A stretch of DNA of 64,000 nt from JBCBSZ01 sp039818945 (lineage in GTDB: Bacteria; Actinomycetota; Acidimicrobiia; Acidimicrobiales; Poriferisodalaceae): assembly GCA_039818945.1 (NCBI GenBank), contig JBCBSZ010000010.1:38451-102450 (forward strand), given 5' to 3'. Positions within the stretch are counted from its first letter, which is position 1, and each line of letters starts with the position of its first letter. The notes beneath the pieces are model-generated. The model saw only the letters and a program-made list of their open reading frames with translations. It did not search any database and was not told the origin of the DNA. The translations under genes were made by a program, and so were the position numbers. Below, piece by piece: positions 8,987 through 17,452 of this stretch.

Positions 8987-9685
8987 GTGAACCGCACCGA
9001 CCGCCTCTACGCGATGGTCGAGGAGCTGCGCGCCGTCGCGCCGCGAGCCCGGACCGCCCCCTGGCTCGCCGAACGGTTCGAGGTGTCGATCCGCACCATC
9101 GAGCGCGACCTGCTCGCCCTGCAGGAGGCAGGGGTGCCGATCTGGTCGACGCGGGGTCGCAACGGCGGCTACGCGATCGATCCCGCCGCGACGCTGCCCC
9201 CCGTCAACCTCTCCCCCGCCGAGGCCACCGCCATCGCCGTCGCGCTCACCACCGCACCGGCGTCGCCGCTCGACGAGGCCGGTCGTACCGCCCTCACCAA
9301 GATCGTCAACGCCATGTCCGACACCGGACGTCAGGGCGCACGCGACCTGGCCGCCCGCATCCACCTCGTCGACGCCCCGGTCGGGGCGACCGACCTCCTC
9401 CGGGCGCTGGGCCGTGCGATCGCCGACAACCGGGTCGTCGAGATCGACTACGTCGATCGCCACGGCGTCGGCACCGACCGCCGCACCATCGAGCCCGAGA
9501 ACTTCCTCCGCATGCAGGGCCGCTGGTACGTCAACGCCTGGTGCCGTCGCCGACATGCGTCGCGCACGTTCCTGGCCGACCGCATCCAGCGGGTCGAGGT
9601 CCTCGACGAGACCAGCCCCGAGCGGCCCGGCCCCGGGGCGCTGGGCGGCGCCGACCTGGTCGCCAACCAGCTCGTCATCGAGTGA
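8987..9685 (+). CDS. HTH/WYL-domain transcriptional regulator
   Basis: A 232-residue YafY/DeoR-type regulator. A winged helix occupies residues about 6-55 (WLAERFEVSIRTIERDL) followed by GGYAID. A WYL domain with MQGRWYVNAWCRRR covers about 140-215. WYL domains sense ligands or nucleic acid, and relatives control defence or metabolic genes. The GTG at 8987 gives NRTDRLYAMVEELR, the typical family start; a longer reading from 8909 would run into the divergent thioesterase gene. The gene ends 11 bp inside the convergent epimerase gene. Its target is unknown; the divergent tesB is the nearest candidate. Confidence 0.88.
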   Translation: MNRTDRLYAMVEELRAVAPRARTAPWLAERFEVSIRTIERDLLALQEAGVPIWSTRGRNGGYAIDPAATLPPVNLSPAEATAIAVALTTAPASPLDEAGRTALTKIVNAMSDTGRQGARDLAARIHLVDAPVGATDLLRALGRAIADNRVVEIDYVDRHGVGTDRRTIEPENFLRMQGRWYVNAWCRRRHASRTFLADRIQRVEVLDETSPERPGPGALGGADLVANQLVIE

Positions 9686-10376
9686 TCGGGCCGGGCCACC
9701 CCCGCCGGGGTGCCCAACCGAGCACGTCCTCGGCGCGGCCGGCGTCGAACGACCCCGGACCGCACAGCAACAGGCGATGGTGGCCGCTCAGGTCGACGTC
9801 GAGCGCCCGGACGGTGGCTCGCACCACGTCGTCGACGTGCACGAACGCACCGAGCTCGACCTCCGCCTCGGCGGTCGTGGCGAGGCCGTCGTCGTCGAGG
9901 ATCAGCACCGGTCGCAGCACGACGGTCGGGATCCCGGTGCGAGCGGTCCACGCCTCGCACATCTCCTCGACCATCCGCTTCGACATGCCGTAGGGCCGGG
10001 CCGCCCGGAGCGGGTGGTCGTCGTCGATCGGGAGGTGCTCCGGCTCGCCCTCGCCCTCGGCGCAGCCGAACACCTGACCCGAGCTGAACACGACCACGCG
10101 TCGGGCACGGGCGTGCTCGGCAGCGCGCAGCACGTGCCAGGTGCCGCCGACGTTGGTCGCGACGATGTCCTCCGGCGTTCCGGCGGTGTCGTGCGCCAGC
10201 GCACCCGCGTGCACGATCGCCGAGCACCCGTCCGCCGCCTCCCGCACCGCCACGGGGTCGCGCAGGTCGTCGCCGACCGCGAGGTCGAAGCGGCGCACAC
10301 GATCGCCCCGTGCCTCGAGCACCGCCGAGACCGCACGACCGACCTGTCCGGACGATCCGGTCACGAGGAGGGCCAC
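9675..10376 (-). CDS. NAD-dependent epimerase/dehydratase (extended SDR)
   Basis: A 233-residue Rossmann protein. It starts (GTG) at VALLVTGSSGQVGRAV, the NAD(P)-binding glycine loop, and has VVVFSSGQVFG and the catalytic pair in YGMSKRMVEE (Tyr and Lys three residues apart, as YxxxK). It is shorter than classical UDP-galactose epimerases (about 310-330), ending after FVHVDDVVRAT and a C-terminal CGPGSFDAGRAEDVLGW, so the substrate lobe is reduced. The likely substrate is a sugar nucleotide or a small alcohol/ketone. It converges on and overlaps the WYL gene by 11 bp and appears monocistronic. Confidence 0.82.
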   Translation of the reverse strand: MALLVTGSSGQVGRAVSAVLEARGDRVRRFDLAVGDDLRDPVAVREAADGCSAIVHAGALAHDTAGTPEDIVATNVGGTWHVLRAAEHARARRVVVFSSGQVFGCAEGEGEPEHLPIDDDHPLRAARPYGMSKRMVEEMCEAWTARTGIPTVVLRPVLILDDDGLATTAEAEVELGAFVHVDDVVRATVRALDVDLSGHHRLLLCGPGSFDAGRAEDVLGWAPRRGWPGPITR

Positions 10377-10495
10377 GGGCCCATCCTCTCGGCGATCGTC
10401 GAGCGCCGCATCGAGATTCTTCCGGAATCCCGACAGGGGGCTGTCGCCCGGGTGCCGGAGGCTGGGCTCACCGACGAGACACGAGGAGAGATGAG

Positions 10496-10852
10496 ATGGG
10501 TGCACCCGTGGTGTGGTTCGAGGTGGGCGGCCAGGACGCCGACCGCCTCCAGGACTTCTACAGCGGCCTGTTCGACTGGAAGCTGACCCCGATGGACGAC
10601 CAGGACTACCGCATGGTCGAGACCGGGACCGAGGACGGGATCCCGGGCGGGATCTACGCCTCGCCCCCGGAGTTCGGCAGCTACGTGACCTTCTACGGCG
10701 CGGTCGCCGACATCGCCGGCTCGGTCACCGAGGCGGTCGAGCTGGGCGGTTCGCTCGTCCAGCCCCCGACGCCGTTGCCCAACGGCGCCATGGTCGCCCT
10801 GGTGGACGACCCCGAGGGCCATCGGATCGGGCTGATCCAGCAGGCCGCCTGA
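10496..10852 (+). CDS. VOC family protein (CFP-30-like single module)
   Basis: A 118-residue VOC protein: VVWFEVGGQDADRLQDFY, then SYVTFYGAVADIAGSV and the C-terminal strand VALVDDPEGHRIGLIQ. The motif order is that of short actinobacterial VOC proteins annotated as glyoxalase/bleomycin resistance-like. Two ATGs are present; the one at 10496 is in frame, 8 nt after AGGAG, while the one at 10491 is out of frame. It is divergent from the epimerase gene. Substrate unknown. Confidence 0.82.
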   Translation: MGAPVVWFEVGGQDADRLQDFYSGLFDWKLTPMDDQDYRMVETGTEDGIPGGIYASPPEFGSYVTFYGAVADIAGSVTEAVELGGSLVQPPTPLPNGAMVALVDDPEGHRIGLIQQAA

Positions 10853-10929
10853 CCACACGGCCGTGCGGCGGTGATGTGGGCGACTCCCCATCCGCCGCCG
10901 CGCGGTCGTCGGTCTGCGACCCTGGAGGC

Positions 10930-11568
10930 GTGTCGCCCGAGGCCAAGCGTCGAAGCCAGCTCGCCCTCCTCGCCGCCCCGATCGTCTGGATCGGCCTGAT
11001 CGGCACCATCGCGCTCCTGGCGAGCCCGGACCCCCAGGAGCTGTCCGAGGAGGTCGCCGCGCTGGTCGGGCGGGAGATCGTCGTCGTCGGCGACTCCTTG
11101 GTCGTCGACGCCGAACCCCAGCTGCGCACCGTGCTCGCCGGGACCGAGCTCCGCATCGAGGCGGCACCCGGGCGCCCGTTGTCGCGGGGACTCGAGATCG
11201 ACGGGACGATCGTGCTCGACGAGCTGGCCGCCGACCCGCCCGAGATCGTCGTGGTCGCGCTGGCCCGCAACGACATCGGCGACGACGACCACGCCGAGCA
11301 GGTGGCAGCGGCGATGGACGCGTTCGGCGACAGCTGCGTCGTCTGGGTGAACGGTGCACCCGCCGCCAACGAGGAGATGCGGGTCGTCAACGACGTGATC
11401 GCCGAGAGCGCAGCCCAACGCCCGGACGTGCACGTCGCGGACTGGGCCGCCGAGCTCGATCCGCGCACCGACAGCTGGCTGTCCGCGCAGAGTGGCGCGT
11501 TGACCGACGACGGTCGCTGGGGGTTCGCCCGGACGATCGCCGACGCCGTCTCCGACGACTGCCTGTGA
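10930..11568 (+). CDS. Membrane-anchored GDSL/SGNH-like protein
   Basis: A 212-residue protein with an N-terminal membrane anchor (LLAAPIVWIGLIGTIALLA, residues about 12-30) and an extracytoplasmic domain. That domain shows SGNH hydrolase features: block I as VVVGDSLVVDA (Gly-Asp-Ser), a block III-like VVVALARNDIGD (Asn-Asp in place of GxND), and a C-terminal block where the expected Asp/His pair is not obvious (TDDGRWGFAR). It resembles acyltransferase/esterase domains that act on cell envelope sugars but may be inactive. The GTG start follows GGAGG closely. The next gene's GTG overlaps its stop, so the two are coupled. Confidence 0.7.
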   Translation: MSPEAKRRSQLALLAAPIVWIGLIGTIALLASPDPQELSEEVAALVGREIVVVGDSLVVDAEPQLRTVLAGTELRIEAAPGRPLSRGLEIDGTIVLDELAADPPEIVVVALARNDIGDDDHAEQVAAAMDAFGDSCVVWVNGAPAANEEMRVVNDVIAESAAQRPDVHVADWAAELDPRTDSWLSAQSGALTDDGRWGFARTIADAVSDDCL

Positions 11569-12398
11569 TCCCGCCCCCGCCCCCGGGGGCGCTTCGGGTC
11601 GTGACGTGGAACCTCTGGTGGCGATTCGGGCCCGACCCCGATGCCCGTCACCGGGCGATCGCCGAGGTGCTCCGACGGGTCCGGCCCGACGTCGTCTGCG
11701 TGCAGGAGGTGCACGGCGACGACGACGGCGCCGACCGGGCCCGCGAGCTCGGTGCGGCCCTCGGGCTCGAGGTCGCCCGGAGCGAACCGAAGGAGTTCCG
11801 GGGCGAGAGCTTCGGCAACGCCGTGCTCTCCCGCCACCCGATCGCCGAGCACGGCGAGATCGCCCTCCCGCTCGCCGACGGCTCACCCGGGTTCCGCAAC
11901 GCCACCTGGGCCCGACTGGCCACGCCCGGCGCCACGCTGCCGGTGATCACCACCCACCTCGCCTTCCGCTTCGACGAGAGCGAGTTGCGTCAGCGCCAGG
12001 CGACCGCGCTGCTCGAGCTGGCCGCGGACCTCCGAGACGACGGCGACGACGCACCGCCGGTCGTGCTGACCGGCGACCTCAACGCCGTTCCCGACAGCGA
12101 CGAGATCCGGCTGCTCACCGGGCGTCGCGCCGCGCCCGTGCCGGGCATCGTGTTCACCGACGCCTGGCCCCAGGTGCGGGACGACCCGGGCCACACCTGG
12201 GACCGTCGGGTCCCCTACCTGGCCGACGCCGTCTGGCCCCAACGTCGCCTCGACTACGTGATGGTGTCGTGGCCCCGACCGAAGCCGCTCGGGAACCCGG
12301 TCCAGGCGTTCCTCATCGGCGACGAGCCGGTCGACGGGGTCTGGCCCAGCGACCATCTCGGGGTGGTGGTCGACCTCATCGGCGGACGCAACAGCTGA
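11565..12398 (+). CDS. Endonuclease/exonuclease/phosphatase (EEP) family protein
   Basis: A 277-residue EEP-fold hydrolase with all family landmarks: VVTWNLWW (metal-binding Asn), VVCVQEVH (Glu), ITTHLAFRF (His), LTGDLNAVPDSDEI (Asp and Asn) and SDHLGVVVDL (Asp-His). EEP members cleave phosphodiesters in DNA, lipids or inositol phosphates using Mg2+. There is no signal peptide, so it is probably cytoplasmic. The GTG start overlaps the GDSL-like gene's stop by 4 bp. A second EEP gene lies at 44659-45555; the two share motifs but come from different contexts. Confidence 0.88.
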   Translation: MIPPPPPGALRVVTWNLWWRFGPDPDARHRAIAEVLRRVRPDVVCVQEVHGDDDGADRARELGAALGLEVARSEPKEFRGESFGNAVLSRHPIAEHGEIALPLADGSPGFRNATWARLATPGATLPVITTHLAFRFDESELRQRQATALLELAADLRDDGDDAPPVVLTGDLNAVPDSDEIRLLTGRRAAPVPGIVFTDAWPQVRDDPGHTWDRRVPYLADAVWPQRRLDYVMVSWPRPKPLGNPVQAFLIGDEPVDGVWPSDHLGVVVDLIGGRNS

Positions 12399-12407
12399 GT
12401 CGGCGCG

Positions 12408-12860
12408 CTACCCCGCCAGGACGAGCATCCAGATCGCGAGGCCGCCGCGCACGGTCCAGCCGACGGTGCGGATCCAGTTGGTGCGGACGATCCGGTCGAT
12501 CTCCCCGGCCTCCATCCCCTGCTCCAGCCGCTGGTGCGACGGCACCTGGAGGAAGGCGGTCGACGCCTGGACCACCGCGAGCACGCCGAGTCCGGCGAGC
12601 GCGAGCCAGACCGGGACGCCCGGCACGCCCGGGACGACGAGCAGCCCGGCCGTGACCGCTTCGATCGCCATGACCGGACCGACCACCGGGCCGATCGAGC
12701 GGGTGTGGTGGCGGTGCAGGGCGGTGCCGTCGTCGGCGGCGTGCGCGAACGCCGGATAGGTCACCCGCTGGACCATCCAGATCAGCCCGACGAGGAACCA
12801 GGTCGCGGCGAGGTGGCCGATCACCAGGGTGATCTCGAGGGCGCTCAAGCTCGAATCCAT
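12408..12860 (-). CDS. Four-helix membrane protein, DUF-type
   Basis: A 150-residue protein with about four hydrophobic helices (LVIGHLAATWFLVGLIWMV, PVVGPVMAIEAVTAGLLVV, VWLALAGLGVLAVVQASTA and the C-terminal GGLAIWMLVLAG). A conserved basic/aromatic stretch, RIVRTNWIRTVGWTVR, precedes the last helix. The pattern is that of the DUF1772/DUF2269-like membrane proteins. No enzymatic function can be assigned. It is divergent from the alpha/beta hydrolase gene with only 46 bp between starts, so the promoters must overlap or share an operator. Confidence 0.75.
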   Translation of the reverse strand: MDSSLSALEITLVIGHLAATWFLVGLIWMVQRVTYPAFAHAADDGTALHRHHTRSIGPVVGPVMAIEAVTAGLLVVPGVPGVPVWLALAGLGVLAVVQASTAFLQVPSHQRLEQGMEAGEIDRIVRTNWIRTVGWTVRGGLAIWMLVLAG

Positions 12861-12906
12861 CGCTAGCCTTACATTTACCACCAAATATCCGGGAGAGGGT
12901 CGGCCC

Positions 12907-13656
12907 ATGCCCGAGCTCACCATCATCGCCGTCCACGGCAACGGGGGCGGCTCGTTCCGCTTCGAGCGACTGCACCCGCACGTGCCCGAGGACGTGCGCT
13001 TCGTCGCCGTCGACCTGCCGGGCTTCGGCGGCCGTCCCCTCCCCGAGCGCCCGGCCACGATGGAACTGCTCGCCGGCGCCCTGCGCGAGGAGTTGACCGG
13101 GGACCGGGCACCGATCGTCGTGCTCGGCCACGGCATCGGCGGCTCGATCGCCCTCTCCGCGCTCCAGGACGTCGACGTCGCCGGCCTGATCCTGCACGCC
13201 CCGGTCGCGGCTCGCCTCGACACCCGCTGGTTCCCCCGGCTCATGCGGCCCGCCCCCGTGCGGGCGGCGGTGCAGTGGGCGATCTCGTCGCCGCCGGCCC
13301 GTCTGCTCGGCAAGGCGCTGCTGTTCCGCGACGGCGACGTGCCCCGTAGCTACGTCGACCGGTTCCTCGGCGAGTACCGCCACGCCGAGGCCTTCGCCGA
13401 CATGTTCGACCTCCTCACCGTCGACTGGTTCGAGCAGCTCGAACCGCTGACGACGCCGACGAGCATCCTCTGGGGCGACGGCGACCGGGTGCTCGGCGCC
13501 GATCAGGCCACCGACCTGCTGCGCGTCGTGCCGGAGGCCACGACCGAGACCGTCGAGGGATGGGGCCACTTCCCCATGATCGAGCAGCCCGTCGACTACC
13601 TCGACCGCGTCGTCGGCATCGCCCGCGAGCTCGTCGGCCAGCGGCACCCGTCGTGA
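12907..13656 (+). CDS. Alpha/beta hydrolase fold protein with Gly replacing the nucleophile Ser
   Basis: At 249 residues it has the whole alpha/beta hydrolase frame: HGNGGG oxyanion loop, VDLPGFGG turn, the nucleophile elbow, an acid in WGDGDRVLGAD and a His in EGWGHFPMIEQP. The elbow reads VLGHGIGGS, however, so residue 76, normally the nucleophilic Ser of GHSxGG, is Gly (codon GGC). A conventional esterase mechanism is therefore not available, although Asp and His are kept. It could be a binding or regulatory protein, or use another residue. SD GGGAGAGG precedes the ATG. Its stop overlaps the start of the PEP-utilising gene (GTGA), implying a joint role. Confidence 0.85.
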   Translation: MPELTIIAVHGNGGGSFRFERLHPHVPEDVRFVAVDLPGFGGRPLPERPATMELLAGALREELTGDRAPIVVLGHGIGGSIALSALQDVDVAGLILHAPVAARLDTRWFPRLMRPAPVRAAVQWAISSPPARLLGKALLFRDGDVPRSYVDRFLGEYRHAEAFADMFDLLTVDWFEQLEPLTTPTSILWGDGDRVLGADQATDLLRVVPEATTETVEGWGHFPMIEQPVDYLDRVVGIARELVGQRHPS

Positions 13657-15791
13657 GCGGCGTGGTCGAGCTCGGCGAGGGCCGGCTCGCCGAGCTGGGG
13701 GTCGGGGCGAAGGCGGCCAACCTCGACCGAGCGAGGCGTGCCGGGCTGCCCGTACCCGACGGTCGGGTGCTCCTCGACGACGCCGAGCCGTCGCCGGCGG
13801 ACGCCCACGGCCTCGGCTCGGTGCTGGCCGTGCGCTCCGCCTTCTCGGCGGAGGACTCCCCGACCGCATCGATGGCCGGCCGGTTCCGCACCGAACTCGG
13901 CGTCGATCCAGCCGACGTCGTCCCGGCGATCCGGGCCGTCCGGGCGTCGGCGGCGGCGTCCGAGGCAGCCGATCTGCGCCTCGACGTGGCGATCATGCGC
14001 CAGATCGACGCCCACCACGCCGGCGTCGCCTTCTCCGAGCCCGGGTGGGAGGACGACGTCGTGAACGTCGTCGCCGGGCTCGGCGACGACCTCGTCGGCG
14101 GCCGCACCGGTGGCGAACGGGTGCGCCTGCCCCGACTCCGTCGCTTCGAGCGTGCCCGCCGCAGCCTGCCCGCCTGGCAGCGGCGGCTCGCCGTCCTCCT
14201 GCGCGACGTGCGGCGCGAGTTCGGCGATGCGCCGTGGGACGTGGAGTGGGCCGACGACGGCGACGTCTGCTGGCTCCTCCAGGTCCGGCCGGTCACCGTC
14301 GCCCTCGTGCGCGACGAGGCCTTCACCATCGCCAACCACAAGGAGATCCTCCCGGAGCTGCCCTCGACCTTCATGGCGAGCCTCATCACGAGCTGCGCCG
14401 ACGACCTCTTCGGCTTCTACCGCCGGATCGATCCGAGCCAGCCGGACCACCGCCCCTTCGTCGAGAGCTTCGCCGGCCGGCCGTACCTGAACCTGTCGTT
14501 GCTCGAGGACCTCCTCCGCTCGCTCGGCCTGCCGACCCGCCTCCTCGCCGACAGCCTCGGCGGCGAGGTGGAGACGGACGTGGCGCTGAACCCGGTACGC
14601 CTCGCCCTCCGGGCGCCGACCCTGGTCCGGTTCGGCCTCGCCCAGGCCGGGGCGATCCGGTCGTCGGGCCGGCGGGTCGAGCAGCTCCGCCGGCTGGCCG
14701 CCGACCGCCGCGGGACGTTCGCCGGGGCCCTCGACGACCTGCGCACCGTATACGTCGGTCTCGTCCAGGAGATGTCGAGCCTCGCCTCCGCGATGGCGCC
14801 GCAGGTCTCGCTCCTGCGCCGCGCCGGGGTGTTGCACGAACACGTCTCACGCCAACGGACCCCCGCCACAGCGATGCTCGACGATCTGCGACCGCTCGCC
14901 GAGCTGGTCGACCGGCCCGGCGTCCGTGCCGACCTCGACGCAGGCGCCCCGCCGTCCGACCCCGACGCCGCCGCGGCCTGGCAGGGCTGGCTCGCCCGGC
15001 ACGGACATCGAGGCGTCTTCGAGAGCGACATCGCCCGTCCCCGCCACGCAGAGGCTCCCGGGCCGATCCTCCGCTCGGTCAGCTCGTTGCGCCCGCCTGC
15101 AGCGCCGGGCCCACGCTCGCCCCTCGCAATGCTGACGCTGCCGCTGTGGTGGTCGGCAGCGCGGGCGATGCGGGCGCGAGAGGAGCTCCGGAGCGAGGCG
15201 ATGCGCACGTTCCTGGCGGTGCGCGCCGACCTGCTCCGCCTCGCCACTGCCGCCGACGTCGACGGCGACACGCTGTGGTCGCTCGACGTCGACGAGGTAC
15301 GACGCCTCGACGAGGGCTGGCGTCCGGACGCTGCGCATCTCGAGGGTCGCCGCCGGCAGATCGACGATCACCGCGACCATGCCCTGCCCGATCTGCTGCA
15401 CCGCTTCGACGACCTCACCCGTCACCGGCGGTCGAGCGCCCCCGCAGCGGAGCGCTCGACGGTGACCGGCATCGGGCTGACGCCCGGCGTCGTGACCGGG
15501 CGGGCGCTCGTCGCCGCCGAACCTCCCGCTCACCCGCCGACCGGAGACGAGGTGACCGTCCTCGTGGCCCGTAGCGTCGATGCGGGCTGGATCGCCGCCT
15601 TCGGCTCGGTCGACGGTGTCGTGGTCGACATGGGCGGCGACCTGAGCCACGGCTCGATCATCCTGCGCGAGCTGGGCCTCCCGGCGGTGACCAACGCCGC
15701 CGGTGCGAGCGCAGCGATCCGGAGCGGCGACCTCGTGGAGCTCGACGCCACCCGGGGCGTGGTTCGGGTGCTGCAGCGCCACGCCGCCTGA
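13653..15791 (+). CDS. PEP-utilising phosphotransferase (PEP synthase/rifampicin phosphotransferase-like)
   Basis: This 712-residue protein has a short N-terminal ATP-grasp module (GAKAANLDRARRAG, LAVRSAFSAEDSPTASMAGR, WLLQVRPVTV), a long alpha-rich central domain (about 240-600) and a C-terminal swivelling phosphohistidine domain with His666 in GGDLSHGSIILRELGLPAV. This three-part order is found in rifampicin phosphotransferase, which moves phosphate from ATP through the His to a substrate in the middle domain. The ATP-grasp part here is about 220 residues, shorter than the usual 310-330, so substrate and catalytic ability are uncertain. It is coupled (GTGA) to the alpha/beta hydrolase-like gene. 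Confidence 0.8.
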   Translation: MSGVVELGEGRLAELGVGAKAANLDRARRAGLPVPDGRVLLDDAEPSPADAHGLGSVLAVRSAFSAEDSPTASMAGRFRTELGVDPADVVPAIRAVRASAAASEAADLRLDVAIMRQIDAHHAGVAFSEPGWEDDVVNVVAGLGDDLVGGRTGGERVRLPRLRRFERARRSLPAWQRRLAVLLRDVRREFGDAPWDVEWADDGDVCWLLQVRPVTVALVRDEAFTIANHKEILPELPSTFMASLITSCADDLFGFYRRIDPSQPDHRPFVESFAGRPYLNLSLLEDLLRSLGLPTRLLADSLGGEVETDVALNPVRLALRAPTLVRFGLAQAGAIRSSGRRVEQLRRLAADRRGTFAGALDDLRTVYVGLVQEMSSLASAMAPQVSLLRRAGVLHEHVSRQRTPATAMLDDLRPLAELVDRPGVRADLDAGAPPSDPDAAAAWQGWLARHGHRGVFESDIARPRHAEAPGPILRSVSSLRPPAAPGPRSPLAMLTLPLWWSAARAMRAREELRSEAMRTFLAVRADLLRLATAADVDGDTLWSLDVDEVRRLDEGWRPDAAHLEGRRRQIDDHRDHALPDLLHRFDDLTRHRRSSAPAAERSTVTGIGLTPGVVTGRALVAAEPPAHPPTGDEVTVLVARSVDAGWIAAFGSVDGVVVDMGGDLSHGSIILRELGLPAVTNAAGASAAIRSGDLVELDATRGVVRVLQRHAA

Positions 15792-15802
15792 GGCGGGCGG
15801 GC

Positions 15803-15922
15803 TCAGCGACGACGGTCGCGATCGATCGGGCGGTCGCGGTCGTCGGCCCGGTCGTCGGCGCTGCGCTTGCGACGCACGAGCCGGTTCGTCGGCGACACCT
15901 GTGGCGGATGCGCGGCGGTCAT
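15803..15922 (-). CDS. Possible small basic protein downstream of WS/DGAT
   Basis: A 39-residue ORF beginning MTAAHPPQVSPTNRL and ending in an Arg/Asp-rich tail. Its ATG overlaps the WS/DGAT stop by 4 bp (ATGA), which is the main reason to consider it real. It has no recognisable domain. The convergent PEP-utilising gene ends 11 bp away. It could be translated by coupling or be chance. Confidence 0.3.
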   Translation of the reverse strand: MTAAHPPQVSPTNRLVRRKRSADDRADDRDRPIDRDRRR

Positions 15923-17295
15923 GGCGTCGTCGGGGAGAGGGAGGCCAACACGTCCAGGTGCTCGAGCAGGCGGTCGACGAGCCGCTGCACATCGGGGAGC
16001 AGCTCGGGATCGCCGGCCACGCCGAAGTACATCCGATCGAGGTAGGACAGGCAGGTGACGTTCAGCGACATCGCGTCGTTGATCGGCGGGCACGGGTAGT
16101 ACTCGAGGAGCCGGCTGCCCGCCGCGTACAGCGGCTCGCGCGGGCCCGGGACGTTGGAGATCGTCAGGTTGGCGGCGGGTGGGAGCACGTTGCGCAGCCC
16201 GGCGCGGTGAGCGAGCTGGGCGAGGGGTGCACCGATCGCGGGTGGAACGAGATCGGCGACGTCCGCGAGCGTGCCCGCCCGCAGGGTGCCGAGCTGCCCC
16301 TTGGAACGATCGGCCGAGTGGACCGTGGCCCGGTAGCGCATGTGCGGATCGTTCATCTCGACCGGCAGCTCGACCAGCATCCCGGAGATCTGGTTGTTGA
16401 TCTCGTCGTGGTTCGTGCGGACCGACACCGGGACGAAGGCGCTCAGCCGGCGGGTGGTCGACTCGCCGCGCTCCCTGAGCTCGTCGCGGAGCGCACCGGC
16501 GCACATGGCCAGCACGACGTCGTTGATCGTGCCGCCCAGCTCCTTCTTGACGATCTTGAGCTCGTCGAGGTCGACGGCGCCGACGGCGTAGGTCCGCCGA
16601 GCACCGATAGTACCGTTGAGGCTCGTGCGACGGGCGGTGGCGACCCGCCCCGACCCCGAGCCCCGTAGCGCGGCGCGACCGAACCGGAGTCCGTCGCCGA
16701 CCAGCCGGGCCACCGTCGCCGGTCGACCGACCGTGCGTCGTGCGCTCCGACGGACCAGGTGTGCGGCCGACGGCGCCGGCCGAGGCATCCACACCGGCGC
16801 GGCGACCGGCTCGGGGTGCCGCTCGGCGTCGAGGAGGAGCTTCGTGACGTCGTTGCCGCCCATCCCGTCGAGCACCGCGTGATGGGTCTTGGAGAACGTC
16901 GCGAAGCGCCCACCCTCGAGCCCGGTGATCAGGTGGACCTCCCACAGCGGGCGGCGGCGATTGAGCTGGCGGGCGTGGAGCCGCTCGCAGAGCGTGATCA
17001 GCTCGCCGTGACCGCCCGGCGCCGGCAGCTCGTGGGCCACGACGTGGTGGGCGAGGTCGAACCGGTCGTCGTCGACCCACACCGGATGATCGATGCCCAG
17101 CGGCATCGACTGCAGGCGCTGCCGGTAGCGGGGGACGAGGTGGAGGCGGGCCTCGAGGCTCGAGCGCAGCGTCGCGAGCAGGTCGATGGTCGGGTCGGCC
17201 GGTGGCTCGAACACGTAGAGACCGGCGACGTGCAGGTGCTCGCCGTCGGTCTCCAAGGTCAGGAACGACGTGTCGAGCCCGGTCAACTCATCCAT
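15919..17295 (-). CDS. Wax ester synthase/diacylglycerol O-acyltransferase (WS/DGAT)
   Basis: A 458-residue bifunctional acyltransferase that esterifies fatty alcohols or diacylglycerol with acyl-CoA to form wax esters or triacylglycerol at the membrane/lipid-droplet interface. The active site HHAVLDG (138-144; HHxxxDG) and the motifs PLWEVHLI and NLTISNVPGPR are present, and the length is typical. The ATG at 17295 opens MDELTGLDTSFLTLE, the standard family N-terminus. The 157-bp divergent region to the hydrolase gene at 17453 is comparatively AT-rich around 17332-17349 and probably holds both promoters. Neighbouring hydrolases suggest local lipid ester metabolism. Confidence 0.92.
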   Translation of the reverse strand: MDELTGLDTSFLTLETDGEHLHVAGLYVFEPPADPTIDLLATLRSSLEARLHLVPRYRQRLQSMPLGIDHPVWVDDDRFDLAHHVVAHELPAPGGHGELITLCERLHARQLNRRRPLWEVHLITGLEGGRFATFSKTHHAVLDGMGGNDVTKLLLDAERHPEPVAAPVWMPRPAPSAAHLVRRSARRTVGRPATVARLVGDGLRFGRAALRGSGSGRVATARRTSLNGTIGARRTYAVGAVDLDELKIVKKELGGTINDVVLAMCAGALRDELRERGESTTRRLSAFVPVSVRTNHDEINNQISGMLVELPVEMNDPHMRYRATVHSADRSKGQLGTLRAGTLADVADLVPPAIGAPLAQLAHRAGLRNVLPPAANLTISNVPGPREPLYAAGSRLLEYYPCPPINDAMSLNVTCLSYLDRMYFGVAGDPELLPDVQRLVDRLLEHLDVLASLSPTTP

Positions 17296-17452
17296 GCGCA
17301 CATCCCCCGATCGGCACCGTCGACTCCTCAACATACTGACTCAGATATGCATGCCCTGAAACCGGCGATTGGGTGCTATCGGTCACAGCGCGTCTGCATC
17401 ACGCGACGAACGTCTTGGTCCGGGGCCGCCGGGGCTGCCACGCTCTCCCGAC

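Noticed and set aside
17332..17349. Palindromic operator CATACTGAC/TCAGATATG between WS/DGAT and the hydrolase
   Set aside because: The two halves match only with a one-base bulge, too imperfect to list as an operator; the relative AT-richness is noted in the WS/DGAT entry.
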